Virus record (IMG/VR): IMGVR_UViG_3300035698_016380
Span: 1 to 35,469 of that record
Origin: a virus
Reading direction: 5' to 3' (one strand)
DNA length: 35,469 bases
The notes beneath the pieces are model-generated. The model was given only the letters and a program-made list of their open reading frames with translations, searched no databases and was not told the DNA's origin. Positions within the stretch are counted from its first letter, which is position 1. The number at the start of each line of letters is the position of its first letter. A program made the translations under genes and the position numbers. Below are positions 6,126 to 12,542 of the stretch, one piece after another.

Positions 6126-6154
6126 ATTATACCACTTACACAAGATAAAATCAA
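6126..6154 (-). promoter_or_regulatory. leftward promoter of the terS operon
   Basis: Minus strand -35 TTGATT (6149-6154), 17-base spacer, perfect -10 TATAAT (6126-6131). The sequence AAGTGGTAT overlaps the -10. The same nine bases occur, in opposite genomic orientation, at the divergent rightward promoter (6209-6217), so one regulator could act on both. Confidence 0.8.
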
Positions 6155-6203
6155 CCCCTACAGGGACCGGTTAAAATAAATTCATTTATTTGTAAAAAAA
6201 GGC

Positions 6204-6232
6204 TTGACAAGTGGTATTTAATGATTTAATTA
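6204..6232 (+). promoter_or_regulatory. rightward promoter of the 6269-8684 operon
   Basis: -35 TTGACA (6204-6209), 17-base spacer, -10 TAATTA (6227-6232), followed by an AGGAGG site and ATG at 6269. AAGTGGTAT lies just after the -35. Divergent from the terS promoter about 50 bp away. Confidence 0.75.
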
Positions 6233-6268
6233 TGAGATAACAATAACAATCAAACAGGAGGCGTAACC

Positions 6269-6478
6269 ATGTTAGAGACTATTTTATATACCAGCTTTTA
6301 TTTCGTTTGTGGTTTTATCACTTGGTGTGCGGTTCTTGGTGAGAACGACCCAGCCGACGACCTGCCTGGTGAAACTTACACCTTTGCAATTATGATGGGC
6401 TTAACTGGTCCTTTTGGCCTGGTAGCAACCGCTATCTGTACTCATTTTTTCAGATATGGCTTCAGGGTTTGGCGTTAA
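6269..6478 (+). CDS. small membrane protein
   Basis: 69 residues with two hydrophobic segments: residues 3-23 (ETILYTSFYFVCGFITWCAV) and about 37-60 (FAIMMGLTGPFGLVATAICTHF), joined by an acidic loop (GENDPADDLPGE). ATG follows CAGGAGGCGTAACC. First gene of the rightward operon. No family recognised. Confidence 0.7.
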   Translation: MLETILYTSFYFVCGFITWCAVLGENDPADDLPGETYTFAIMMGLTGPFGLVATAICTHFFRYGFRVWR

Positions 6479-6504
6479 CAATAACGGATAGCAAGGGGGG
6501 CACT

Positions 6505-6612
6505 ATGAATAATCTTTACCGCATCATTGACAACCTTACATTGGCAGGTCTGGGCGCTGTTGTTCTGGCAGTTGTTGGCATTGTTTTTATATTATACACT
6601 ATTTTCTTATAG
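6505..6612 (+). CDS. 35-residue single-pass membrane peptide
   Basis: Starts MNNLYRIIDNLTLAG and continues into one hydrophobic helix (AVVLAVVGIVFILYTIFL) to the C-terminus. An AAGGGGGG site lies seven bases before the ATG, which is strong support for translation. Too short for family assignment. Stop at 6610-6612, next gene starts 15 bases later. Confidence 0.6.
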   Translation: MNNLYRIIDNLTLAGLGAVVLAVVGIVFILYTIFL

Positions 6613-6626
6613 TGAAGCGAGGCAAC

Positions 6627-7034
6627 ATGAATATAAATGAATTCAAGACCAAGCTACAACATAAACGCCTTGCAATCATTTCGGCTGAAAAGTCAGACTT
6701 GCCGGCGCTCCTGAATATGACCAGGACTGACAAATTACAGGTCAGGTTGCTATTCACGGATCATATCAGGTGCTTAGGTGTTTATGGCGGATCAAAAGAG
6801 GTCTCATTTATTATCTTTGGCATTGAAATGGGAAAGGCAATCGCAATTGCAAGGCACTATGATCAAGAATCAATCCTGACAAACGAGGCGCTTATATTTA
6901 TCGATGATAGCGTCCAGCCGATCCCGGCAGACCTTGAGAACATCAATTTTGATAACAGCCTGACAGATAACTACACTGAGGTCACAATAAATGGGGAGTC
7001 TGTTAGATTCTCAATACCACTAAAGGAGGTTTAG
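6627..7034 (+). CDS. hypothetical phage protein
   Basis: 135 residues, start ATG 6627 with GCGAGG upstream (a GTG at 6612 has no site). MNINEFKTKLQHKRLAIISAE, then strand/helix alternation and an acidic C-terminal half (FIDDSVQPIPADLENINFDN). No motif or family recognised. Its stop is followed directly by an AGGAGG that serves the next gene. Confidence 0.65.
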   Translation: MNINEFKTKLQHKRLAIISAEKSDLPALLNMTRTDKLQVRLLFTDHIRCLGVYGGSKEVSFIIFGIEMGKAIAIARHYDQESILTNEALIFIDDSVQPIPADLENINFDNSLTDNYTEVTINGESVRFSIPLKEV

Positions 7035-7036
7035 GC

Positions 7037-7204
7037 ATGGATTTCATTGATAAAATCATAGCATATGAGTCCGGCGAAATGGATGAAAACGAGGTCGTGG
7101 AAATGTTTCAGGGCCTCATTAACAATGGCCTGGCCTGGACGCTTCAGGGCCACTATGGTCGAACCGCAATGGGCCTGATTGAGGCGGGGCTTTGCACTGG
7201 TTGA
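7037..7204 (+). CDS. conserved small phage protein (MDFIDKIIAYE family)
   Basis: 55 residues: MDFIDKIIAYESGEMDENEV, VEMFQGLINNGLAWTLQGHYGRTA, ending LIEAGLC. This is a very widespread small phage protein; the second half LAWxLQGHYGRTA is its hallmark. Function is not known. AGGAGG seven bases before the ATG. Confidence 0.85.
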   Translation: MDFIDKIIAYESGEMDENEVVEMFQGLINNGLAWTLQGHYGRTAMGLIEAGLCTG

Positions 7205-7272
7205 ATCTTGAAGGTGAGGCAGGATAACTCCTGCCGATCCTTGAACGTTTAACCTAAACAGGAGGCTACAAC

Positions 7273-7566
7273 ATGAAAGTACGCAATATGGAAAGCGCAA
7301 GGGGTAACATGGTTCCGAACCAGTTTATTATTGAGGGTGTTGACGAACAGGACAACTGGTGCGAGTATTTCCAGAGCTACAAAAGTGTCATTGCAAAAAA
7401 GGCGCACCATAAAGACACTGGGGAACTGCAAGTCTATCTGGACGTTAACAAGTGGGACTACAGCGTCATAACCGGCAAGTACCGCAACGAGTTCTTGGGC
7501 GAAAAGAAATCCAGAACCGAAAAGAAAATAGCATCGGGCGAATACGTGCTCGTTGATTTAAACTAA
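7273..7566 (+). CDS. conserved phage protein of unknown function
   Basis: 97 residues: MKVRNMESARGNMVPNQFII, DNWCEYFQSYKSVIAKK, then YLDVNKWDYSVITGKY and FLGEKKSRTEKKI. The R(N)M.S.RGN.V.NQFII...FQSY.S.IA...WDYS.TT.KY.. pattern is widely shared by phages and is unannotated functionally. AGGAGG ten bases upstream. The 68 bases before it hold no gene. Confidence 0.8.
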   Translation: MKVRNMESARGNMVPNQFIIEGVDEQDNWCEYFQSYKSVIAKKAHHKDTGELQVYLDVNKWDYSVITGKYRNEFLGEKKSRTEKKIASGEYVLVDLN

Positions 7567-7575
7567 GGTAACGCC

Positions 7576-7746
7576 ATGATACCCGGACGCGCATGGATTA
7601 AAAACGGCTATAAGCCCATTATGTCTGCCAGGCTTATCAAAAGGGGCAAAGACAAGGGCAGGTTTGAGGTAACATATCAGAAATACAAGGAAAAAAAGGC
7701 TATCGTGCTGGCAAAAGATATTAAAACGTATCCGCAGGAGGATTAA
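7576..7746 (+). CDS. small basic phage protein
   Basis: 56 residues, rich in Lys and Arg: MIPGRAWIKNGYKPIMSARL, KRGKDKGRFEVTYQKYKEKK, ending TYPQED. AAGGTAACGCC precedes the ATG. The composition suggests nucleic-acid binding, but no family is recognised. The next gene starts two bases after the stop, with its AGGAGG site inside the last codons of this one. Confidence 0.6.
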   Translation: MIPGRAWIKNGYKPIMSARLIKRGKDKGRFEVTYQKYKEKKAIVLAKDIKTYPQED

Positions 7747-7748
7747 AA

Positions 7749-8048
7749 ATGGAACGCAAAGAATTTCACAAGTCCGGTAAAAAGATGGACTATTCGGATC
7801 TTGACAAGCGCTTTGACAGTTATTTTGAGTCTCGTGAGCGCGTCGAGGTCGAATGGAAAGAGGGCTTCGGAGACGACACCGGATACGGATGCAAAACGGA
7901 CGGGAAAAAGGCGCGCTTTTATGTTGGCAAGTCAACCGGATGGAGACCTGTATACCTTCAGATATATTCAAAAAGATCATTCGGCGGTCAGTCCATCTTG
8001 TCTTGTGCGGTTAAATCAATCAGGGGTTTGGGCATTTATAAATACTAA
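7749..8048 (+). CDS. hypothetical phage protein
   Basis: 99 residues: MERKEFHKSGKKMDYSDLDK, then a predicted beta-rich part EVEWKEGFGDDTGYGCKTDG, RFYVGKSTGWRPVYLQIYSK and SIRGLGIYKY. Similar sequences (Y.D...V...EG..R.YVG.STG..PVYL.I..RRS.GG.....) are common in phages without function. CGCAGGAGGATTAAA upstream. Confidence 0.75.
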   Translation: MERKEFHKSGKKMDYSDLDKRFDSYFESRERVEVEWKEGFGDDTGYGCKTDGKKARFYVGKSTGWRPVYLQIYSKRSFGGQSILSCAVKSIRGLGIYKY

Positions 8049-8062
8049 ACGGAGGTATCAAA

Positions 8063-8275
8063 ATGGATCAAGTTATTTTAAGGGGTTATATCGGCAAGCG
8101 CACTGTTTTGGCAAGCGATGTTTCGAGTCTCACGCCGGAACAGGTGGGTTTGGAAGTCAACAAGCTGCGCGACCAGGGCATTGAAACCAGCCTGAAACAC
8201 CAGAAGGGGCACACGCTCAACTTCCTACCGCCTGAAAATTACTTGCCTATGGTGATTGTGGGTCGGGAATGTTAA
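8063..8275 (+). CDS. hypothetical phage protein
   Basis: 70 residues: MDQVILRGYIGKRTVLASDV, then SLTPEQVGLEVNKLRDQGIE, HTLNFLPPENYLPMVIVG. ACGGAGGTATCAAA precedes the ATG. Mixed alpha/beta prediction; no family recognised. Confidence 0.65.
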   Translation: MDQVILRGYIGKRTVLASDVSSLTPEQVGLEVNKLRDQGIETSLKHQKGHTLNFLPPENYLPMVIVGREC

Positions 8276-8367
8276 GGGCCTGTATCAAGGTTGTGAGTGT
8301 TCTAATGATGTTTTTTATCTTGTGGTGTTGTGCAGCTCATATTTGGCGCTGTATAACAGCATACTAA
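8269..8367 (+). CDS. possible 32-residue membrane peptide
   Basis: Overlaps the previous stop (ATGTTAA). MLRACIKVVSVLMMFFILWC is a basic start followed by a hydrophobic helix, then CAAHIWRCITAY. The upstream GGGTCGGGA is immediately adjacent to the ATG, so a proper ribosome site is lacking and translation would depend on coupling. It otherwise fills the only gap in the operon. Confidence 0.35.
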   Translation: MLRACIKVVSVLMMFFILWCCAAHIWRCITAY

Positions 8368-8396
8368 CCGCCATAATTGGCATGGAGGGAACGAGC

Positions 8397-8684
8397 ATGT
8401 CTAAAATATACAAGGTTTGGATCGAAGTTGAAGAAATTGACGAGGCCGAAGACCATTATGAGACGCTGGGAACGCCGCTGGGTGGCGAAGAGTTCGATAC
8501 CGAAGCGGATGCCTGGGCACACGCTGGGGCAATATCGTGCAATGGCAACTGCCTGAAGTTGATTGAAGCCGTTGAAGCTATCCTCAACTCAGAGGACAAC
8601 GCCGGATGCTCAGACGATTTGACAGTTGTGTCTTTTTCTGCAATCGAAGAGGCGCGAGACGCAATTAAAAAACTAACCGCCTAA
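8397..8684 (+). CDS. acidic hypothetical phage protein
   Basis: 95 residues from ATG 8397, which follows GGAGGGAACGAGC. Strongly acidic: SKIYKVWIEVEEIDEAEDHY, then GEEFDTEADAWAHA, LIEAVEAILNSEDN, SAIEEARDAIKKLTA. Last gene of the rightward operon, directly before the terminator at 8699-8740. Acidic small phage proteins can mimic DNA, but nothing specific supports that here. Confidence 0.7.
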   Translation: MSKIYKVWIEVEEIDEAEDHYETLGTPLGGEEFDTEADAWAHAGAISCNGNCLKLIEAVEAILNSEDNAGCSDDLTVVSFSAIEEARDAIKKLTA

Positions 8685-8698
8685 CCGCAACCCGCTAC

Positions 8699-8740
8699 AA
8701 AAAAAATGCCACCTGGACCGCATAACCCAGGTGGCATTTC
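8699..8740. terminator. bidirectional intrinsic terminator
   Basis: A 13-bp perfect stem AAATGCCACCTGG (8705-8717) with CCAGGTGGCATTT (8728-8740), 10-base loop. On the minus strand it is followed by nine T residues; on the plus strand by TTT CTACTTTT. It separates the convergent transcription units ending at 8684 (rightward) and starting at 8851-8879 or further right (leftward). Confidence 0.9.
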
Positions 8741-8844
8741 TACTTTTCCAGATCTGTAGGATTCCCTTTTACGAGTGCATGTTTTTCCTCCCTGCCATTT
8801 AGGGTTAAAAGAATAATACTTGCCTATCACAACAAATGTTCTAC
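8699..8844 (-). ncRNA. candidate small RNA between its own promoter and terminator
   Basis: A consensus leftward promoter (8851-8879) would start RNA at about 8844, and the strong terminator ends it about 145 bases later. No gene lies between. The RNA holds one well-spaced ribosome site GGGAGG followed by ATG CAC TCG TAA, a three-residue open frame. Either a regulatory RNA, or the remains of a short gene. Rests on promoter and terminator prediction only. Confidence 0.4.
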
Positions 8845-8850
8845 AAGAAT

Positions 8851-8879
8851 ATAATAATACACACTTCAGGGATTGTCAA
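8851..8879 (-). promoter_or_regulatory. leftward promoter at the end of the nuclease gene
   Basis: Minus strand -35 TTGACA (8874-8879), 17-base spacer, -10 TATTAT (8851-8856). The -35 lies within the last codons of the VRR-NUC gene (stop at 8866-8868). Only the terminator is downstream, so its product would be a short RNA. Confidence 0.65.
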
Positions 8880-9243
8880 CCGTCAGGTAATTTAAGATCA
8901 CATCCCGCGCCTCGTGCCAGCCCTTGCAGACCTCGACACGGTTTCCCTCGTCCCTCAACAGCTTGTGCCAGACGAGCTGTATCTTGTCAGTCCTGCCACC
9001 CTTGGTGCGCTTCATTTCTATATATAGGCAGTGGTATCCCTGCCTTGCCACTGGGAGCTGAACGTCTGGATACCCTACCTTCATCCCAGCCTTTTTAGCC
9101 TTGACCGCCTGACCGATTGTCAACCGAACGCCATTCAAGGACCCGTTTAACAGCCACAACTCCCTATGAACCTTTATATTTTCCGCTGCCCACAGGAATA
9201 GTCGGGCCTGTTCCCAGGCTTCAGTTGGAATTATCTTTTGCAT
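8866..9243 (-). CDS. VRR-NUC domain nuclease
   Basis: 125 residues from ATG 9243, inside the end of the primase gene. Residues about 50-120 match the VRR-NUC fold: RLTIGQAVKAKKAGMKVGYPDVQL, then a strand with YIEMKRTKGG (the E-x-K catalytic pair) and KIQLVWHKLLRDEGNRVEVC with W-HEARDVI. VRR-NUC proteins are PD-(D/E)XK nucleases that cut branched DNA such as replication flaps and Holliday junctions. It is the last gene of the leftward replication operon, so it probably processes replication intermediates. Confidence 0.9.
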   Translation of the reverse strand: MQKIIPTEAWEQARLFLWAAENIKVHRELWLLNGSLNGVRLTIGQAVKAKKAGMKVGYPDVQLPVARQGYHCLYIEMKRTKGGRTDKIQLVWHKLLRDEGNRVEVCKGWHEARDVILNYLTVDNP

Positions 9244-10165
9244 ATTGCTCCATTTGATCAGCCCAGTCTCCCTGGAGGTCAGGCAAGTCCACGAAAACAT
9301 TGTATTTTTTGCGGTGTAGCCTGTTCGCCAAGACATAAGCGGACTTCTGACCGGTAAAATTATTATCGTTATCACCGAAAATGAATATTTCTTTTATGCC
9401 TTCCGGGGGCTTAAACGATTCCATCAGGGTTGAATTGACCAGGGACCACGTTGGGATCTTGTGTATCCGGGCACAAGCCAGGGCCGTTTCGATCCCCTCC
9501 GCTACCCCAATTCTGCCTTTCTTGGCTGGTAATAATCTGATTGCAGCACCCGACAGCTCCCTACCGGATGGCATTAGTTTCCGACAGCTCCCTATCGCAG
9601 CCTTTGTCCCGCCTGGAGTGAGATATGTCCGATGAATCGACACCGGCTTGCCGTCAACTCCGATCACCAGCGCCACCATTGCCGGCATCTCTGTCTTGGT
9701 TTCAGACTCGTAGCACTTGGCACAGTACCTCAAAGATCCCGCCATACTCGCAAGTTTTCCAGCGCTGACAGTCAGGCCCCTTGATTTTAGATAGCTCCCT
9801 ACCGGATCGTCAGGGGTTATTGCAATAGATGACCGCCAGACTTTATTAAGATTCGCCTTTACGCTCGAAGATTTCTTCTTAATCACCGTATCAATCCCGA
9901 CATTTCCGAGCTCGTCAGCTATTTTCTTCAGGGCCTCTTTAAATTCAATGCCGAGGAATTTACTAACGAGGCTAATCGAATCGCCTGCCCCACACTGATT
10001 ACAGATATACCCCGAGCCGTCGGTATCGAGCCTAAATCGATCATCTCCGCCACAGAGTGGGCATGGTCCATGCTTACCATCAGTCCTGACGTTTACCCCG
10101 AGCGAGTTAAGGGTCCCTATCCATCGGCCGTTGGCCTGCTGTTTTAAATCATCAACGTCAATCAT
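9221..10165 (-). CDS. DnaG/P4-type primase with zinc ribbon and Toprim domain
   Basis: 314 residues. Zinc ribbon at about 34-58 (CPLCGG, then CNQCGAGD: Cys 35, 38, 55, 58) of the P4-alpha primase type, a middle region with CAKC at 148-151, and a Toprim domain from about 215: VAEGIETALA with E223 and FIFGDNDN with D265 and D267, the metal-binding acids. It would make RNA primers for replication. No helicase domain is fused; a separate SF2 helicase lies upstream. Start: of two in-frame ATGs, the one at 10165 has the better spaced GGGAG site and overlaps the upstream stop. Confidence 0.9.
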   Translation of the reverse strand: MIDVDDLKQQANGRWIGTLNSLGVNVRTDGKHGPCPLCGGDDRFRLDTDGSGYICNQCGAGDSISLVSKFLGIEFKEALKKIADELGNVGIDTVIKKKSSSVKANLNKVWRSSIAITPDDPVGSYLKSRGLTVSAGKLASMAGSLRYCAKCYESETKTEMPAMVALVIGVDGKPVSIHRTYLTPGGTKAAIGSCRKLMPSGRELSGAAIRLLPAKKGRIGVAEGIETALACARIHKIPTWSLVNSTLMESFKPPEGIKEIFIFGDNDNNFTGQKSAYVLANRLHRKKYNVFVDLPDLQGDWADQMEQYAKDNSN

Positions 10166-10409
10166 CCACATCTCCCAGTATTTTGTCTATTCGCTTACAC
10201 GCTCCCTCTTCTCCGTAGTCGTCAGAATAAAGCCATTCAATAATATGAGCCAGCTTACCGGCAGACACGATTATCTTATGAGCTACCCGTAGCCGCACAA
10301 GCGTCTCTTCGCTGTAATCCCAATCCTTGTTCTCTTCTATTTCAGCCAAAAGGTCGTCAGCGAACTGAGAAATTCTGAAACAACCGTGGTCAAAGTGACC
10401 CCCAGACAT
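10158..10409 (-). CDS. conserved phage protein (MSGGHFDH family)
   Basis: 83 residues starting MSGGHFDHGCFRISQFADDL, then acidic helices (LAEIEENKDWDYSEETLVRL) and IIEWLYSDDYGEE. Proteins starting MSGGHFDY are frequent in phages and plasmids, often encoded near replication genes, with no assigned function. The GGGGGAGGGGGTA site is very strong. TAATG overlap with the upstream gene and 8-base overlap with the primase start. Confidence 0.8.
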   Translation of the reverse strand: MSGGHFDHGCFRISQFADDLLAEIEENKDWDYSEETLVRLRVAHKIIVSAGKLAHIIEWLYSDDYGEEGACKRIDKILGDVDD

Positions 10410-10573
10410 TACCCCCTCCCCTTGACATCGCCGCAGACAGTGCATCTGAACTTAACAGGCTCATCATTCGTACCCTTCGTGTCTTCCCGGGTCGCGTTGT
10501 GAACCCGCATGTTTTTGCCATACCGTCCGTCTTGGAACTCATGCGCGCATTTACACTTTAGAATTCTGCCCAT
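10409..10573 (-). CDS. conserved small zinc-binding phage protein
   Basis: 54 residues: MGRILKCKCAHEFQDGRYGK, then NMRVHN, and KFRCTVCGDVKGRG. The CKC..H and CTVCG pairs make a likely zinc ribbon. Very similar small proteins occur in replication regions of many phages, unnamed. AGAGGGGGTAAC precedes the ATG. The helicase stop is two bases away. Confidence 0.8.
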   Translation of the reverse strand: MGRILKCKCAHEFQDGRYGKNMRVHNATREDTKGTNDEPVKFRCTVCGDVKGRG

Positions 10574-10574
10574 G

Positions 10575-12074
10575 TTACCCCCTCTTTTTTGACTTGGCCC
10601 ACCTGATATTCAGGTAGGTGAGATATTTTTTAAAGTCCTTGTCCGGTTCCATCGGCTGGATCGTGTCCATCCAAAAGGCTGGCGACTCTTTAAACTTTTG
10701 TTTGTACTGATTGTACACCCACCCCTTCTTATACCCCTTCTCGACTCGACGGTGCTCTAACATACCGTAAAAGCGCTTCTTATCCTCGTCAGTTGGACCC
10801 TTGGGCTTGCCCTTCAGGAGCTTCAGTTCGTCGTCGGTGGTTGCGATCTTTTTGGTATATTCCTTAATTTTGGTTCCGCATTGAGGGCATATCGGGCCAA
10901 CGAAAATAAAGTGGCACATTTCGCATTCCATGATCTTTCTTTCTTTTTCCCGCGGCTCGACTTTTTTACTGGCTTTGTTTTTGTCATCGAGATCCCAGTC
11001 AACCGGTTCATCGAGAAAGCCATGCTCCGTTACGGCGCAAGCGTGATCGATGATAATACAGTTCTCTTTTCCGGGGAATGGTCGCAGCCCGCGGCCGGCC
11101 ATCTGGATAAATCTTCCGTATGCCTTTGTTGGTCGAGCCAGTATTACGCAGCTCGCCCATGGGAAGTCAGCCCCTTCTGAATATACCCCCACATTAGTCA
11201 CCACCTGGGTCTTGCCAGATCTGAATCGATCAAGCGTCTCGTGCCGCTGCTCTTGAGGCGTATGGGCATCGACATGCTCAATATCAATCCCGCGTTCGCT
11301 AAACTGATCTCTTATGTGCTTGGAATGCTTGACATTTGTGGCAAATATAACCGTCGGTCGGTCGGGGCATATCCTCGCCCAATTGTCGTAAATATCACCC
11401 ACGAGTTTAGCCTGGTCAACCCTTTCGCCCAATATCGTCTGGTTGTAATCGCCGGCCACCAGTGGTAAATTCTTCAGGTTTGGATAATTGGCCGAGCCAT
11501 AATAGATAACCGGGACCAGAAAGCCTTGTTTGGTCAGCTCCGCCACAGAGCTACAGGGCACGATGTCCTGATATACAGCCCCGAGGCCCTTGCCGTCTGA
11601 TCTACAGGGTGTCGCGGTGAGACCCAGGATGACAGCATCGTCTTTATAAAGCTCCAGAACTGCACGGCGGGTCTTGGCAATAGAAGCGTGGGCCTCGTCA
11701 TAAATCACAAGGTCAGCCTCGCAAAACCAATCCTCTTGGCCCAGCTCTTTTAATTTAAGGCGGTTAATATAGGTCTGAATCGAGATCACCTGAACCGGCC
11801 GGCCGAGCGTCGTCAGCTCTCCGGACATGATAATCCCGACCTCATCCCCAATGCCATATTCCTCGAATCGCTCGATAGCTTGGAATGCCAGCTCTCTCAG
11901 GTGTACCAGGAATATCACGCGCTTACCCTTGTCGAGGGCGCTGCTGACAATTTCGGCGGCAATAATCGTTTTCCCGGAGCCCGTGGGTGCGTGGATTATT
12001 AATCTCCGCTTACCCTTGGATATAGCATCCCGGGCAGCGGAGATTGTTTTAATCTGGTAGTCTCTTAATTTCAT
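10575..12074 (-). CDS. SF2 DEAH-box helicase with zinc motif
   Basis: 499 residues. RecA domain 1: Walker A APTGSGKT at 29-36, DEAH at 126-129, GLTATP at 151-156. Domain 2: TVIFATNVKHS near 241, GADFPWAS at 301-308, motif VI QMAGRGLRP at 324-332. A C-terminal zinc site (Cys 384, 387, 396, 399) and a basic tail follow. This is the UvrB/SSL2-like type of phage helicase, found beside VRR-NUC nucleases and primases; it would unwind DNA at the origin or fork. The ribosome site before ATG 12074 is weak, so translation may be coupled to the gene ending at 12078. Confidence 0.95.
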   Translation of the reverse strand: MKLRDYQIKTISAARDAISKGKRRLIIHAPTGSGKTIIAAEIVSSALDKGKRVIFLVHLRELAFQAIERFEEYGIGDEVGIIMSGELTTLGRPVQVISIQTYINRLKLKELGQEDWFCEADLVIYDEAHASIAKTRRAVLELYKDDAVILGLTATPCRSDGKGLGAVYQDIVPCSSVAELTKQGFLVPVIYYGSANYPNLKNLPLVAGDYNQTILGERVDQAKLVGDIYDNWARICPDRPTVIFATNVKHSKHIRDQFSERGIDIEHVDAHTPQEQRHETLDRFRSGKTQVVTNVGVYSEGADFPWASCVILARPTKAYGRFIQMAGRGLRPFPGKENCIIIDHACAVTEHGFLDEPVDWDLDDKNKASKKVEPREKERKIMECEMCHFIFVGPICPQCGTKIKEYTKKIATTDDELKLLKGKPKGPTDEDKKRFYGMLEHRRVEKGYKKGWVYNQYKQKFKESPAFWMDTIQPMEPDKDFKKYLTYLNIRWAKSKKRG

Positions 12075-12077
12075 TGG

Positions 12078-12284
12078 TTATATTTTCCCGGAACCCGATT
12101 TTTCGAAATCTCCATGGCCGGCTCTGAAGATGGCACCGAAAAAGCTATGGCTATCGGCGTCTGTCAGGGTTGTCATAACTTTACTGTGAAATTTTAAGGA
12201 CTCTTCCCTCGTTTCTATCGTAAGGATCACCTGATAGGGCTTAAACGTGCTGTCGTTGGCAACTTCCTTCACTTCGTATAACAT
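12078..12284 (-). CDS. hypothetical phage protein
   Basis: 68 residues from ATG 12284 (CAGGGGGGTGTGAA upstream). MLYEVKEVANDSTFKPYQVILTIETREE gives a beta-hairpin pattern, followed by SLKFHSKVMTTLTDAD. No family recognised. It sits between the short DUF4406-like N-terminus and the helicase. Confidence 0.65.
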   Translation of the reverse strand: MLYEVKEVANDSTFKPYQVILTIETREESLKFHSKVMTTLTDADSHSFFGAIFRAGHGDFEKSGSGKI

Positions 12285-12285
12285 T

Positions 12286-12420
12286 TCACACCCCCCTGTT
12301 AAGGTGTTTAAGGGAATTCGGGTTCTCGACCTCAAAACCCATACTTGCCAGTAAATCAATGTCCCTTTGTTCCTGCAGCGTTCCGTAAAGCGACAGACAG
12401 TGAGCGTAATAGATTTTCAT
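12286..12420 (-). CDS. short protein resembling the N-terminus of a nucleotide-deoxyribosyltransferase-like family
   Basis: 44 residues: MKIYYAHCLSLYGTLQEQRD, then IDLLASMGFEVENPN and a stop seven codons later. The start strongly resembles phage and archaeal proteins that begin M.IYYAHP...YGT.QE.RD...L..LGFEV.NPN and usually continue for a further 60 to 100 residues. Here the frame ends early, so it is either a natural mini-form or a truncated remnant. GGGGGGAAATC gives a strong ribosome site, so it is probably still translated. Confidence 0.6.
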   Translation of the reverse strand: MKIYYAHCLSLYGTLQEQRDIDLLASMGFEVENPNSLKHLNRGV

Positions 12421-12437
12421 GATTTCCCCCCTTAGTG

Positions 12438-12482
12438 ATATTATTATTATTATTAATAATTATTATATATTAATTAATTATT
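12438..12482. other. 45-bp pure A/T tract, candidate DNA unwinding element
   Basis: Forty-five consecutive A or T bases, with four TAT/TTA trinucleotide repeats. It lies between the end of the initiator-like gene with its palindromic repeats and the next leftward gene. Position and composition fit the unwinding element of a theta-type origin. Confidence 0.55.
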
Positions 12483-12507
12483 GTGGCAAGTGATTTTAAT
12501 AAATATG

Positions 12508-12528
12508 TTCTATGCTCTATGTTCTATG
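12508..12528. repeat. three tandem 7-bp repeats
   Basis: TTCTATG, CTCTATG, TTCTATG directly joined (12508-12528). They lie between the A/T tract and the palindromic repeats, where origins often carry a short tandem motif read by helicase loader or initiator. Confidence 0.55.
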
Positions 12529-12542
12529 GTTTCGATAACCCT

